From NCBI GenBank assembly GCA_947625495.1, contig CANQOQ010000015.1, positions 1 to 35,454 of the forward strand: 35,454 bases of DNA, given 5' to 3'. Under the pieces are notes generated by a model. The model saw only the letters and a program-made list of their open reading frames with translations. It had not been told where the DNA came from and searched no databases. The stretch's first letter is position 1. Each line of letters begins with the position of its first letter. This DNA comes from Candidatus Gastranaerophilales bacterium. Its GTDB lineage: Bacteria; Cyanobacteriota; Vampirovibrionia; Gastranaerophilales; Gastranaerophilaceae. Positions 23,401 through 30,869 of this stretch are shown here, piece by piece. Position numbers and translations under genes: made by a program.

Positions 23401-24308
23401 CAATACTTACAAGATTAAATTCTCAAGTAAATGATTATAATGAATTTTTAAACTCTAACGGAATAAAAACTGCAGTAAGAACGGATTGTTTAGCTCAAAA
23501 AAGAATATATAAATACATATTTGCCGTATTAAAAATAATTGAAAATCCATTAAACAATGATTTAATAACAGATTTAATTGAATTATACTCAAATAATTAT
23601 GCGAAAAATATAAAAGAAGATGCACAGGAATATATAAAAACCCTCAAATCTCCGTTTATAAATATTAATGAAGATGACATACAGAACGAATTATTAGTAC
23701 AAATATACTGGGATATAAATTACTGGCTTAATAATTCAACCTTGCCGATAGATGAAACAGCACTAAAAATAGGATTATTTTATTCCAAAAATATAACAGA
23801 TAAATCTAATACATACCTTATTTCTACTTTTATTAAACGAATAAAAAGTGAAAATGAATCAACGGAAGAACTGTTAAAAAGATTAAATTATGATTCACAA
23901 AGACCTTTAAGCGCATACAAGTTTTTTGATGATAATTTGCAGGATGAAAATAACATTAATATAATGACAATGCATAAATCAAAAGGAGATGAATTTGATT
24001 ATGTATTTATTCCGCAATTAAATGAAGATAATTATTCCATAAGTAAAGAGAATGTAAAAATAAAAAGTTCGGGACATTTTTTAGAAGCAGTAAAAAATTC
24101 TATATATAAATGCGGAATAAAGCCCGTAGAACAATTAAAAAAAGAACAAACAGAAGAAACTTTAAGGCTTTTATATGTAGGAGTGACAAGAGCTAAAAGA
24201 GAGTTATATTTAACAACTGCCAAAAGATATCAAAAGCGTCGTAATACTTGTGAATGTGATTTTTTCATAAATTTATGTAACTATAGAAATAAAATTAATG
24301 TAATTTAA
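20484..24308 (+). CDS. Giant UvrD/PcrA-like helicase with a degenerate N-terminal helicase half
   Basis: The C-terminal half (about 625-1265) is a complete superfamily 1A DNA helicase: AVPGAGKTT (Walker A, near 647), STIHGLA, DYDDML, EDEAQD (Walker B, near 834), GDINQSI, SQRC, a motif V region with MTMHKSKGDEFDYVF near 1161 and LLYVGVTRAKREL near 1231. The N-terminal 600 residues look like a second, dead copy: MLVQGSINSQKEKILL where GxxGxGKT is expected, ADDADE in the Walker B place, and IIYDKYGSTRSGY where the GD-QSI motif would be. Such dead/live pairing recalls AddB-AddA, but no nuclease domain follows. The likely role is DNA repair or restart in the cytoplasm. The start has no ribosome binding site. 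Confidence 0.88.
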   Translation: MLVQGSINSQKEKILLNKYKELINSGVNAEEILVLKLNPYKKNIFYEKLIKEIPEDKLKNHKIMTLYGLSYNSFYDNKEYIKKLIKTDDDKEINLCGLEVSQYIFKKSIKEADFSDYISKVNLLHQLFRRYSLIVQNNLSNEEIVKRSCILKESFYKDAQKAINDYKVKTIEYRSFDYLRQLAILPLIQKDTDYFKGIKYLMADDADEMPYILFQFIYNLIPQLNDYIIIYDKYGSTRSGYLCAYKGGINELKKRFSPKEIILKDNSHFKKTAQTLYENIKDGKKTDISEFKYINTTKRLEMADIVIEDIKKLISSGVKPDNIALITPVADEVLIQYLTNNNFGINFQVISGNTKLAEIKIIKYIISLLKVANSIKINDYELKSILVEFLKIPYRKCFKIIEKYKKTNELIKSEFDNEIYSEKYIKLLSIIKSINPEIHSLTEQIKIIRSNLLEIETEEEIKKYDFFIKEAQSFETAFSSSSESIVKDFINQTENSIISENPVNSFSLKENSVILSSIQKLSDYEINTDYQMWLDISNCDWFKQDTGTLYNSWVFNKDWNKNTYSAEDCIKLTREKTASTVRKLILCANKEIRFYSSIYDNFGNENFSGLSDYLEIRKQTKKEYNITPREDQKPVLEYKEGKMAVTAVPGAGKTTILLALIIKLLTSGVNPNNIFVLTYMESAAKNFKDKIKQYFDESNVMPNISTIHGLALRIIKENGNYIKIGLDEDFDICDDIIKEKIIKEIFYKLKISDEKYENYLKSISIVKLSGLNKEFKSKYSDIQEFYNFLKLYNQTLKQKNLIDYDDMLKYSVLILKTDKETREYYQNLCKYIIEDEAQDSTDIQQSLINILSQKHKNIVRCGDINQSITSTFTNSNIESFRKFINENKKVEMISSQRCAKPIYELANKMIKAAQTNENTKNAFYDISVKGTPNNPKDTKEPEYIVFDSEKEEKTFILNKIKEIKKNTPCSSIAILTRLNSQVNDYNEFLNSNGIKTAVRTDCLAQKRIYKYIFAVLKIIENPLNNDLITDLIELYSNNYAKNIKEDAQEYIKTLKSPFININEDDIQNELLVQIYWDINYWLNNSTLPIDETALKIGLFYSKNITDKSNTYLISTFIKRIKSENESTEELLKRLNYDSQRPLSAYKFFDDNLQDENNINIMTMHKSKGDEFDYVFIPQLNEDNYSISKENVKIKSSGHFLEAVKNSIYKCGIKPVEQLKKEQTEETLRLLYVGVTRAKRELYLTTAKRYQKRRNTCECDFFINLCNYRNKINVI

Positions 24309-24317
24309 AATAAAAAG

Positions 24318-24326
24318 TGCTATAAT
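24318..24326 (+). promoter_or_regulatory. Promoter of the BlaI-type repressor gene
   Basis: TGCTATAAT (24318-24326) is a perfect extended -10 element in the 73-base gap after the helicase stop. A -35 match is weak. A transcript would have a leader of about 48 bases. No TACA...TGTA operator typical of BlaI is visible next to it. Confidence 0.6.
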
Positions 24327-24381
24327 AGTAGTAGTTAATTTTTTAAGAATTATAATAAAAATTTTATAAAAAGGAATAGAA

Positions 24382-24729
24382 ATGACATATAAACATGGAA
24401 GTCTCGAAAATGAGATATTAAATGCCGTATGGACTATGGAAGAAAACGGTGCTGCAGTAAAAAATATATCAGTAAGTGAAGTTCTTGATGAAATAAATAA
24501 TAACGGGAATATAAGAGCTTATACAACGGTTAAAACCGTAATGGACAGACTTGTTGAAAAGAATTTATTAAAACGACAAAAAAGCGGAAAAAAGTTTTGT
24601 TATAAATCGGTTGAATCACGTGAAGAAATGGCTAAAAATGCAATAAATAAACTTGCAAGACAATATTTTAACAATGATATAAGTTCATTAATGCGGGCAT
24701 TAGAAAAACAATGCAGCGTGAAAGTATAG
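24382..24729 (+). CDS. BlaI/MecI/CopY-family transcriptional repressor
   Basis: A winged-helix repressor of 115 residues. LENEILNAVWTMEENG (8-23) and TVKTVMDRLVEKNLLKRQKSG (54-74) are typical of BlaI and MecI, and the C-terminal helices serve for dimerisation. In classical systems a BlaR1-type sensor protease inactivates it, but none is encoded nearby. Nor is there a beta-lactamase or copper transporter. Orphan members of this family are common in cyanobacteria, from general knowledge. AAAGGAA precedes the ATG by about 7 bases. It overlaps the next gene by 19 bases. Confidence 0.88.
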   Translation: MTYKHGSLENEILNAVWTMEENGAAVKNISVSEVLDEINNNGNIRAYTTVKTVMDRLVEKNLLKRQKSGKKFCYKSVESREEMAKNAINKLARQYFNNDISSLMRALEKQCSVKV

Positions 24730-25088
24730 ATTATAAAGAACTGCGAAAAAAAGCAGCAGAACTATATGATAAAGTTATAAATAAACAGATGTCAGTCAGG
24801 AATGCTCTATCACAATTTCCGGCTGATTGTGAAGATGCCACACTGATAGCAGCTTGGCATGCATTGTGTCATTTTGAAGCTGACGAGGATATTCGTGCAA
24901 AAGATAGTTTATATAAAGAAGTTCAGGATGATTATATAAATTTTATAAGAGATACACTAAAAAAAGGAAATGAGCTTCCGAAAAATATTGTAAATAAATA
25001 TATTCCTTATCACGAAAAAGCACTCATACCAAATTCAAAGAGATTAAAGGGAATCTTTCAAACTCTAAAACGCTTTATAAATTGTTAG
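24711..25088 (+). CDS. Small helical protein of unknown function
   Basis: Not recognised. The 125 residues are predicted largely helical from composition, with an acidic first half (ELRKKAAELYDKVINK, FPADCEDATLIAAWHALCHFEADEDI) and a basic end (RLKGIFQTLKRFINC). There is no signal peptide or membrane segment. The ATG at 24711 lies inside the BlaI gene with no strong ribosome binding site, so translation is probably coupled to the repressor. The tight link suggests it works with the repressor, perhaps as a partner or effector, but no function is claimed. Confidence 0.72.
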   Translation: MQRESIDYKELRKKAAELYDKVINKQMSVRNALSQFPADCEDATLIAAWHALCHFEADEDIRAKDSLYKEVQDDYINFIRDTLKKGNELPKNIVNKYIPYHEKALIPNSKRLKGIFQTLKRFINC

Positions 25089-25092
25089 AATC

Positions 25093-25120
25093 TTTACAGA
25101 TTTATTAAATTTGATACAAT
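25093..25120 (+). promoter_or_regulatory. Promoter of the UPF0173-DUF3326-pilin operon
   Basis: TTTACA (25093-25098) and an extended -10 TGATACAAT (25112-25120) are 16 bases apart, directly after the previous stop codon. Transcription would start near 25127, leaving a leader of about 16 bases that contains the GGGGAG ribosome binding site. Confidence 0.7.
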
Positions 25121-25142
25121 TTAAGAACAGCGGGGAGAAATT

Positions 25143-25820
25143 ATGAGAAGATTAACATATATAGGACATAGTGCATTTTTAATAGAAAAGGACTGGGATT
25201 CAATCTTAATAGATCCATTTATAACAGGGAACCCGTCCGCAGATTTTGATTACCAAAAAAAGAGAATAAGTCATATAGTAGTTACTCATGCGCACCTTGA
25301 TCATCTGGGAGATGCCATAGCAATATCAAAGAATACGGGAGCGCCGATAATAGCAGTGGTCGAATTGGCACAGTACTGTGCACGTCAAGGAGCAAGAGCA
25401 ATAGGATTAAATATAGGCGGATGCTTAAAATTTAATTGGGGGAGCATTAGATTTTTGGGAGCAAATCACTCAAGTTCAAATCCTGATTTGGAATATGGCG
25501 GGCCGGCTGCGAGTGTTTTATTTGATATTGACGGAACAACAATCTTCCACGCCGGTGACAGCGGATTAATTAGTGAATACTCAATAATAGGAGAAATGTA
25601 TAATCCGTATTATGCCTTATTACCTATAGGCGGATATTATACAATGGATATAAATGAAGCCGCTATGGCTGCTAAAATGCTTTATGCAATGGAAATAATT
25701 CCTATGCACTATAATACGTTTAATAATATTAAAGCTGATGTTCAAAGTTTTAAAGATAGAATTGAAGCTCAAGGGCAAAAATGTCTGCCGTTAAAACCTA
25801 ATGAATATGTTGAATTATAA
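25143..25820 (+). CDS. UPF0173-type metallo-beta-lactamase-fold hydrolase
   Basis: This 225-residue protein has the full motif set of the UPF0173 (YtkL-like) group: YIGHSAFLIE (6-15), DPFITGNP (23-30), the metal-binding HxHxDH in THAHLDHLGD (50-59), HAGDSG, LPIGGYYTMD and PMHYNTF near the end. It should bind two metal ions and hydrolyse an unknown small substrate in the cytoplasm. GGGGAG lies 6 bases before the ATG. It overlaps the DUF3326 gene by 20 bases, so the two are translationally coupled. Confidence 0.93.
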   Translation: MRRLTYIGHSAFLIEKDWDSILIDPFITGNPSADFDYQKKRISHIVVTHAHLDHLGDAIAISKNTGAPIIAVVELAQYCARQGARAIGLNIGGCLKFNWGSIRFLGANHSSSNPDLEYGGPAASVLFDIDGTTIFHAGDSGLISEYSIIGEMYNPYYALLPIGGYYTMDINEAAMAAKMLYAMEIIPMHYNTFNNIKADVQSFKDRIEAQGQKCLPLKPNEYVEL

Positions 25821-26811
25821 ATATAATAATAAACAAATAATAGCAATGGTAGTACCTACGGGGATAGGAGCATCTATAGGCGGCTACGCCGGTGATGCTT
25901 CATCGGCTGCCCGTGAATTGAGTAAAGATTTTAAAGTTATCGTCAATCCTAATGTTGTTAACGCTGCTTGTTTTTCGGGAATAAACAGCAATATGCTCTA
26001 TACCGAAGGTTGGGCATTAACGGAACTTTTCAAAGGTAATTTATCATTAATTCCTTCATTAAATAATAAAATAGGCGTTATTTTTGATAAAGGTATATCT
26101 AAAGGTATACTAAATGTTCATATTAATACAATTAATGCCGTAAAAACAGTATATGGAGTTAATATAATCGGCTATGAAATAACAAAAGAAGAAGTCGGAG
26201 TGAAGTTTTTTAATACCTCAAGCGGAATTTCATCAGGCAGTGTAATAAACAATAAAACACTTATTGAAGCAGGAAAAAAGCTTATAGCAAAGGGAGCAGA
26301 AGTGCTTGCCGTGGTATGTAAATTTGATGAACCGCCTGAAGAGGACGGATATAAAGAAGGTAATGGCGTTGACATAGTTGGCGGTATTGAAGCTGTTATT
26401 TCTCATTATATGACAAGAAAACTCAAAGTTCCTGTTGTACATGCACCGGCGTTTGAAGATATAGATATTACAAAAGAATTAGTTGACTCTAAAGCAGCGG
26501 CGGAATACATAACTCCTACATTCCTTCCATGTTTACTAGTCGCACTTTCTAATGCACCGTTATATTCATTTGAAAAAAGGGAACAACATATAAATAATAA
26601 AAATATAAAAGCTTTAATAATGCCTTTTAATGCCCTTGGTTCCTCAATTGTTCTTGATGCCGTTAAAAATAATATAAAAGTATTTGCCGTAAAAGAAAAC
26701 AAATCAGTTTTAAAAATTACCAAAAATATTATTAATAAAAATGATATAATAGAAACAGACACTTATAATGATTGTCAAAAAATACTAAAGGAAGAATTTA
26801 ATGAGAATTAA
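25801..26811 (+). CDS. DUF3326 family protein
   Basis: The family is known mainly from cyanobacteria and plants and has no assigned activity that I know of. The 336 residues show its characteristic start VVPTGIGASIGGYAGD (17-32), followed by NPNVVNAACFSG, a central GNGVDIVGGIEAVISH and a C-terminal segment with KALIMPFNALGSS. The protein looks soluble. Presence of this family is one of the better lineage markers in the window. Start at 25801 or 25807 (both ATG) cannot be decided, as no ribosome binding site is clear and coupling to the hydrolase gene is likely. Its end overlaps the pseudopilin start by 11 bases. Confidence 0.88.
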   Translation: MNMLNYKYNNKQIIAMVVPTGIGASIGGYAGDASSAARELSKDFKVIVNPNVVNAACFSGINSNMLYTEGWALTELFKGNLSLIPSLNNKIGVIFDKGISKGILNVHINTINAVKTVYGVNIIGYEITKEEVGVKFFNTSSGISSGSVINNKTLIEAGKKLIAKGAEVLAVVCKFDEPPEEDGYKEGNGVDIVGGIEAVISHYMTRKLKVPVVHAPAFEDIDITKELVDSKAAAEYITPTFLPCLLVALSNAPLYSFEKREQHINNKNIKALIMPFNALGSSIVLDAVKNNIKVFAVKENKSVLKITKNIINKNDIIETDTYNDCQKILKEEFNEN

Positions 26812-27850
26812 GAAAAAAGGATTTACTTTAGCGGAAATTTTGATTGCAATGATGATAATAGGCGTTATAATGGCTTTATCATTACAATCAATAAGAATAG
26901 TTAAAACATCATATACGGCATTGGCATATTTTGCTTTTAAAAATATGCAGATTGCGACCAGAGATTTATATGGAGGACAAACAGCCAAAACAACGGCCGA
27001 AGATTCCGCAACTATTTTATGTCAAAAAAATAACGGCGTAAGTGTACATGTTCTTAAGCCTGACAGCGATATAAAATATACAAAACCTCCTAAATGTTCT
27101 GAATTACCTACAGATACTAATGATGCAGCCAAAAATTTATGCAGTTATATTGTAAAAGCATTAAATACATCCGGAAAAATAAACTGTACTAAACTTTATA
27201 CCGCATCAAAAGGAGAAGGCGGGGTTGATCCTGAAATAACTAATATTGATGTATTGAACCCGAATTTTGTAACGACAAACGGTCAAAGATATTTCTTAAC
27301 AACAAGAACATTTAGTGAAAATGTTTCAAAAGATTTTGGCTACAGGCTTTTAGCTGTAGATTTAAACGGAAAAAGTAAACCCAATATATCTAAAAAAGAT
27401 GGTAAAAAAATGCCTCCCGATATAGTTACTTTTATGTTGTTAGATAATGGAGAATTATACCCGCTTGGTGTTGCAGCCGATAATATGGAATTAAATCAAG
27501 ATACAAATATAAATTATATAAGTTCAAAGGCTAAAGGATATTATTATTCAGATAATAAAGGTCAAAACTCCGGAAATATACCAAAAGAATGTAATGTAAA
27601 AACAAAGTCCGGAATAAAACAAACGTGCGATTTTCGTGTTGTTTCTTTAAAAAGCAGTAAAAATAAATCCGTATATAGTTATAGAGAAGCATTATGTATG
27701 ACATTAGGCCAAAATGAGAAACTGACATTTGAAAATTATTGCTACAATGTATCAAGAAATCCTTTATGTCCGCCATCAAGCGAGCAGCAAAAATTTGATA
27801 CCTGCGAAGTAGAAACAATTAAACCAATGTTTAGATTTAATTTGAATTAG
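26801..27850 (+). CDS. Type IV pilin-like (pseudopilin) protein, Cys-rich
   Basis: The first 40 residues form a class III signal: basic MRIKKKG, cleavage expected after Gly7, then FTLAEILIAMMIIGVIMAL as the conserved hydrophobic helix with the usual Glu at +5. The remaining 310 residues would be outside the membrane and contain ten cysteines, an even number that suggests disulfides. No strong relationship to a defined pilin was seen there. It would be processed by a PilD-type peptidase and join a type IV pilus or type II secretion pseudopilus, whose machinery is not in this window. AAGGAAG precedes the ATG, and the gene overlaps DUF3326 by 11 bases. A strong terminator follows. Confidence 0.87.
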   Translation: MRIKKKGFTLAEILIAMMIIGVIMALSLQSIRIVKTSYTALAYFAFKNMQIATRDLYGGQTAKTTAEDSATILCQKNNGVSVHVLKPDSDIKYTKPPKCSELPTDTNDAAKNLCSYIVKALNTSGKINCTKLYTASKGEGGVDPEITNIDVLNPNFVTTNGQRYFLTTRTFSENVSKDFGYRLLAVDLNGKSKPNISKKDGKKMPPDIVTFMLLDNGELYPLGVAADNMELNQDTNINYISSKAKGYYYSDNKGQNSGNIPKECNVKTKSGIKQTCDFRVVSLKSSKNKSVYSYREALCMTLGQNEKLTFENYCYNVSRNPLCPPSSEQQKFDTCEVETIKPMFRFNLN

Positions 27851-27854
27851 ATAT

Positions 27855-27884
27855 AAAAAAACCGCTTTTATAAGCGGTTTTTTT
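27855..27884. terminator. Bidirectional terminator between the pilin and ileS genes
   Basis: A 7-bp GC-rich stem (ACCGCTT 27861-27867 with AAGCGGT 27872-27878) and a TTAT loop, flanked by six A on the left and six T on the right. It works for both converging transcripts and is the clearest intrinsic terminator in the window. Confidence 0.93.
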
Positions 27885-27887
27885 ATG

Positions 27888-30719
27888 TTATTGAGTTATT
27901 GCCTCATAGCAGTCATCACAAATAGTTTCATAGCCGCTATGATTACCTAAGGGTCTATATTTCCAGCAGCGTTCACATTTTTCTCCGAGTGCTTTTGTTA
28001 CATAGACTTTGTATTCATCTTCAAAGTACTCATTCATTACGTTATCAGGTTTTTCATTAACAATAAATGCCTGAGACGTAATAAATATGTTGCAGAGTTC
28101 TTTTTCATATTTTTTAAGCAGCTCTTTATTATCAGAAATTATATAAACAGCTGTTTCTAAAGAACTTCCGATAAGTTTATCAGCTCTTAAAGGCTCTATT
28201 GCTTTAGTAACAATTTCTCTGAGTTTAAGAATTTGAGTAAATTCTTCTTCCAATTGAGGATTATTCCATTCATTATTAACGCTGGGCCAATCGGATAAAA
28301 GAATACTCTCTAAGCCGTTTCTTTGGCACTCCGGCGTGTTTTGCCAAATGTCTTCCGCCTGATGAGGCATAACGGGAACTAATATTCTAGTGAGTGCCTG
28401 AGCTATTTCATATAACACGCTCTGGCATGCACGTCTTGAAAGTGATTTCTTTCCGCTTGTATATAATCTGTCTTTTACAATATCCAAATAGAATGAACTT
28501 AAATCAACCGCAGCAAAGTTTTGCAGGTATTGGAAATATCTGTAAAATTCATAAGATTCAAAAGCCTCTGTAACATTTTCAATTAAGGTATTTAATTTAT
28601 GAAGCGCAAATTTATCAATAGCTTTTAAATCATCATATTTTACATAATCTTTATCCGGATCAAAATCATAGAGATTACCGAGTAAAAATCTTGCTGTATT
28701 TCTTGTCTTTTTAAAGATTTCTGTAAGCTGTTTTATTATGTTATCACCGATTTTAACGTCGTTTCTGTAGTCTATCGATGCTGCCCAGAGTCTTAAAATA
28801 TCTGCTCCGTAGTTTTTAATAATATCATCGGGTCTGATGTAGTTACCCAGTGATTTAGACATTTTTCTTCCGTCTTCTCCGAAAACAAAGCCGTGAGTAA
28901 GAACTTGTTTATAAGGAGCCTTCCCTGTTGTAGCCACGGAGGTTAAAAGAGATGACTGGAACCAGCCTCTATGCTGGTCTGAACCTTCTAAATACATATC
29001 AACCGGAGTATGACCGAGTTCATCCGAACGGCAGTCAACAACTGCTCTCCAAGAAACACCCGAGTCAAACCAAACGTCCATAATATCTTTTTCTTTTCTA
29101 AAGTGAGTTTTTCCGCATTTAGGGCATTTAAAGCCTTTAGGCAGAAGTTCTTCAGCGCTGTGGTTAACCCAGGCATCAGAGCTTTCTTTTGAAAATATTT
29201 GTGCAATATTTTCGATAGTTTCGTCCGTGCAGATAACTTCACCGCAGTCCTCGCAGTAAAATACGGGAATAGGAACACCCCAAGCTCTTTGACGGGATAT
29301 ACACCAGTCGGTTCTTCCTTCAACCATGTTGCCTATTCTGCTTTCACCGCTTGAGGGAATCCATTTAACATTTTTTATGGCTTCCATGGCTTTATCTCTG
29401 AATTTATCAACTTTGACAAACCATTGAGGAGTAGCTCTATATATAACAGGATTTTTACATCTCCAGCAGTGAGGGTAGCTGTGGGTTATATCAGCTTTTT
29501 TAAGAAGCGCTTTATTTGCTTCCAGTTTTTGTATAACTATTTCATTACCTTTATAGTATGGAACTCCGATTAAATCAGCATCATCAAACATATCGGATTT
29601 CTGCCAAACACCTTTTGAATCAAGAGGAGAAAATGTCGGTATTGAGTATTTTTGGCAAACTTCCCAGTCTTCAAGACCGTGACCGGGGGCAGTATGAACA
29701 CATCCGGTACCTGCATCCAGTGTAACGTGATCGCCAAGAATCAATTTGCTTTCCCTGTTATATAACGGGTGCATTGCACTCATATTTTCAAGTTCAGCAC
29801 CTTTAAGAGTTGAAAGAACTTTTATTTCGGATTCTTCCCACTCTACATCTTTTAAAAATGCACTCATTAAGTCTGTTGCAACTATATAGTTATCATTTTT
29901 ATAACTGAACATTGTATATTCAAACCTTGCATTTAAGCATACAGCCAAGTTTGAAGGAATTGTCCATGGAGTCGTTGTCCAAATTACAACATATAAATCG
30001 TTTTCGGATTTTGCATTAACAAGATTATAAACTTTATTTTTATCCGTTTCATTTAACTTAAATCTCACATAGATACTTGTTGAGGTATGGTCAGCGTATT
30101 CAACCTCGGCTTCTGCGAGGGCTGTTTCACAAGAAGCACACCAATAAACAGGTTTTAATCCTTTTTCTATGAAGCCTTTTTTGTACATTTCGCCAAAAAC
30201 TCTTATTTGTTCGGCTTCATATTCAGGTGCAATAGTTAAATAAGGGTTAGCCCAGTTACCGAGGACGCCGAGTCTTTTAAATGCAGCTTCCTGACCTTTT
30301 AAGCTGTTTTGGGCATATTCTCTGCATTTTTGTCTTAATTCACCTTCCGTAACGGAATGTCTTCCGCCTTTAAGTGTTTTAACAACAGCATTTTCAATAG
30401 GAAGCCCGTGGGCATCATACCCCGGAACATAAGGTGCATAGCAGCCTTTTTGAGATTTATATTTGATAATAATATCTTTTAAAATTTTATTTAAAGCCGT
30501 TCCTACATGGATTTTATCGGAACTCAAATAAGGCGGGCCGTCATGCAGAACAAATTTATTTGTCTTGTCCCTTTTTTCTATATTTTTTTCATATATTTTA
30601 TTATCTTCCCAAAACTTTTGAGTCAGAGGTTCTTTTTGAGTCGCATTTGCTCTCATCTCCAGAGTAGTTTTAGGCAAATTTATACTGTCTTTATAATCTT
30701 TCTTCGTAGTCTCTGTCAT
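27888..30719 (-). CDS. ileS: Isoleucyl-tRNA synthetase with an atypical HIGH motif
   Basis: A class Ia synthetase of 943 residues that charges tRNA-Ile. The catalytic core is split by the editing domain (WTTTPWTIPSNLAV). It has KMSKS (near 617), the anticodon-binding region and a C-terminal zinc finger (CERCWKY...CDDC), as in bacterial-type IleRS. The first signature reads H71-V-G-T74 instead of HxGH, so the second His is Thr. The sequence around it (GPPYLSSDKI, ALNKILKD) is otherwise normal. The start at 30719 is chosen because AGGTGGA lies 4 bases upstream. A TTG at 30767 would add 16 unlikely residues. The leader is too short for a T-box. Confidence 0.97.
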   Translation of the reverse strand: MTETTKKDYKDSINLPKTTLEMRANATQKEPLTQKFWEDNKIYEKNIEKRDKTNKFVLHDGPPYLSSDKIHVGTALNKILKDIIIKYKSQKGCYAPYVPGYDAHGLPIENAVVKTLKGGRHSVTEGELRQKCREYAQNSLKGQEAAFKRLGVLGNWANPYLTIAPEYEAEQIRVFGEMYKKGFIEKGLKPVYWCASCETALAEAEVEYADHTSTSIYVRFKLNETDKNKVYNLVNAKSENDLYVVIWTTTPWTIPSNLAVCLNARFEYTMFSYKNDNYIVATDLMSAFLKDVEWEESEIKVLSTLKGAELENMSAMHPLYNRESKLILGDHVTLDAGTGCVHTAPGHGLEDWEVCQKYSIPTFSPLDSKGVWQKSDMFDDADLIGVPYYKGNEIVIQKLEANKALLKKADITHSYPHCWRCKNPVIYRATPQWFVKVDKFRDKAMEAIKNVKWIPSSGESRIGNMVEGRTDWCISRQRAWGVPIPVFYCEDCGEVICTDETIENIAQIFSKESSDAWVNHSAEELLPKGFKCPKCGKTHFRKEKDIMDVWFDSGVSWRAVVDCRSDELGHTPVDMYLEGSDQHRGWFQSSLLTSVATTGKAPYKQVLTHGFVFGEDGRKMSKSLGNYIRPDDIIKNYGADILRLWAASIDYRNDVKIGDNIIKQLTEIFKKTRNTARFLLGNLYDFDPDKDYVKYDDLKAIDKFALHKLNTLIENVTEAFESYEFYRYFQYLQNFAAVDLSSFYLDIVKDRLYTSGKKSLSRRACQSVLYEIAQALTRILVPVMPHQAEDIWQNTPECQRNGLESILLSDWPSVNNEWNNPQLEEEFTQILKLREIVTKAIEPLRADKLIGSSLETAVYIISDNKELLKKYEKELCNIFITSQAFIVNEKPDNVMNEYFEDEYKVYVTKALGEKCERCWKYRPLGNHSGYETICDDCYEAITQ

Positions 30720-30751
30720 AACATCCACCTGTTTATATTTTACCGAACAAC

Positions 30752-30780
30752 ATTGTAATATAAACAAGTTTAATAGTAAA
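30752..30780 (-). promoter_or_regulatory. ileS promoter
   Basis: TTTACT (30775-30780) and TACAAT (30752-30757) are 17 bases apart on the minus strand. The start of transcription would be near 30745, leaving a leader of about 26 bases to the chosen start. Confidence 0.55.
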
Positions 30781-30813
30781 AGCTAATTATAAAATCTTTA
30801 ATTTATATACCTC

Positions 30814-30842
30814 TTGTTATGTAATTATGTATTTAGTATCAT
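30814..30842 (+). promoter_or_regulatory. Promoter of the phosphohexomutase-PC4-priA operon
   Basis: TTGTTA (30814-30819) and TATCAT (30837-30842) lie 17 bases apart, with transcription expected near 30849 and an AAGGAG site before the ATG at 30870. Confidence 0.5.
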
Positions 30843-30869
30843 TATATAGATACGTTTAAGGAGATAGTT

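Noticed and set aside
27476-27488. GCCGATAA-like match to a FliA -10 element inside the pilin gene
   Set aside because: It is inside coding sequence, has no suitable TAAA-type -35 partner at the right distance and does not precede a gene.
30720-30751. T-box leader for ileS (and likewise for thrS at 1876-1909)
   Set aside because: The predicted leaders are under 35 bases and contain no T-box sequence or antiterminator structure.
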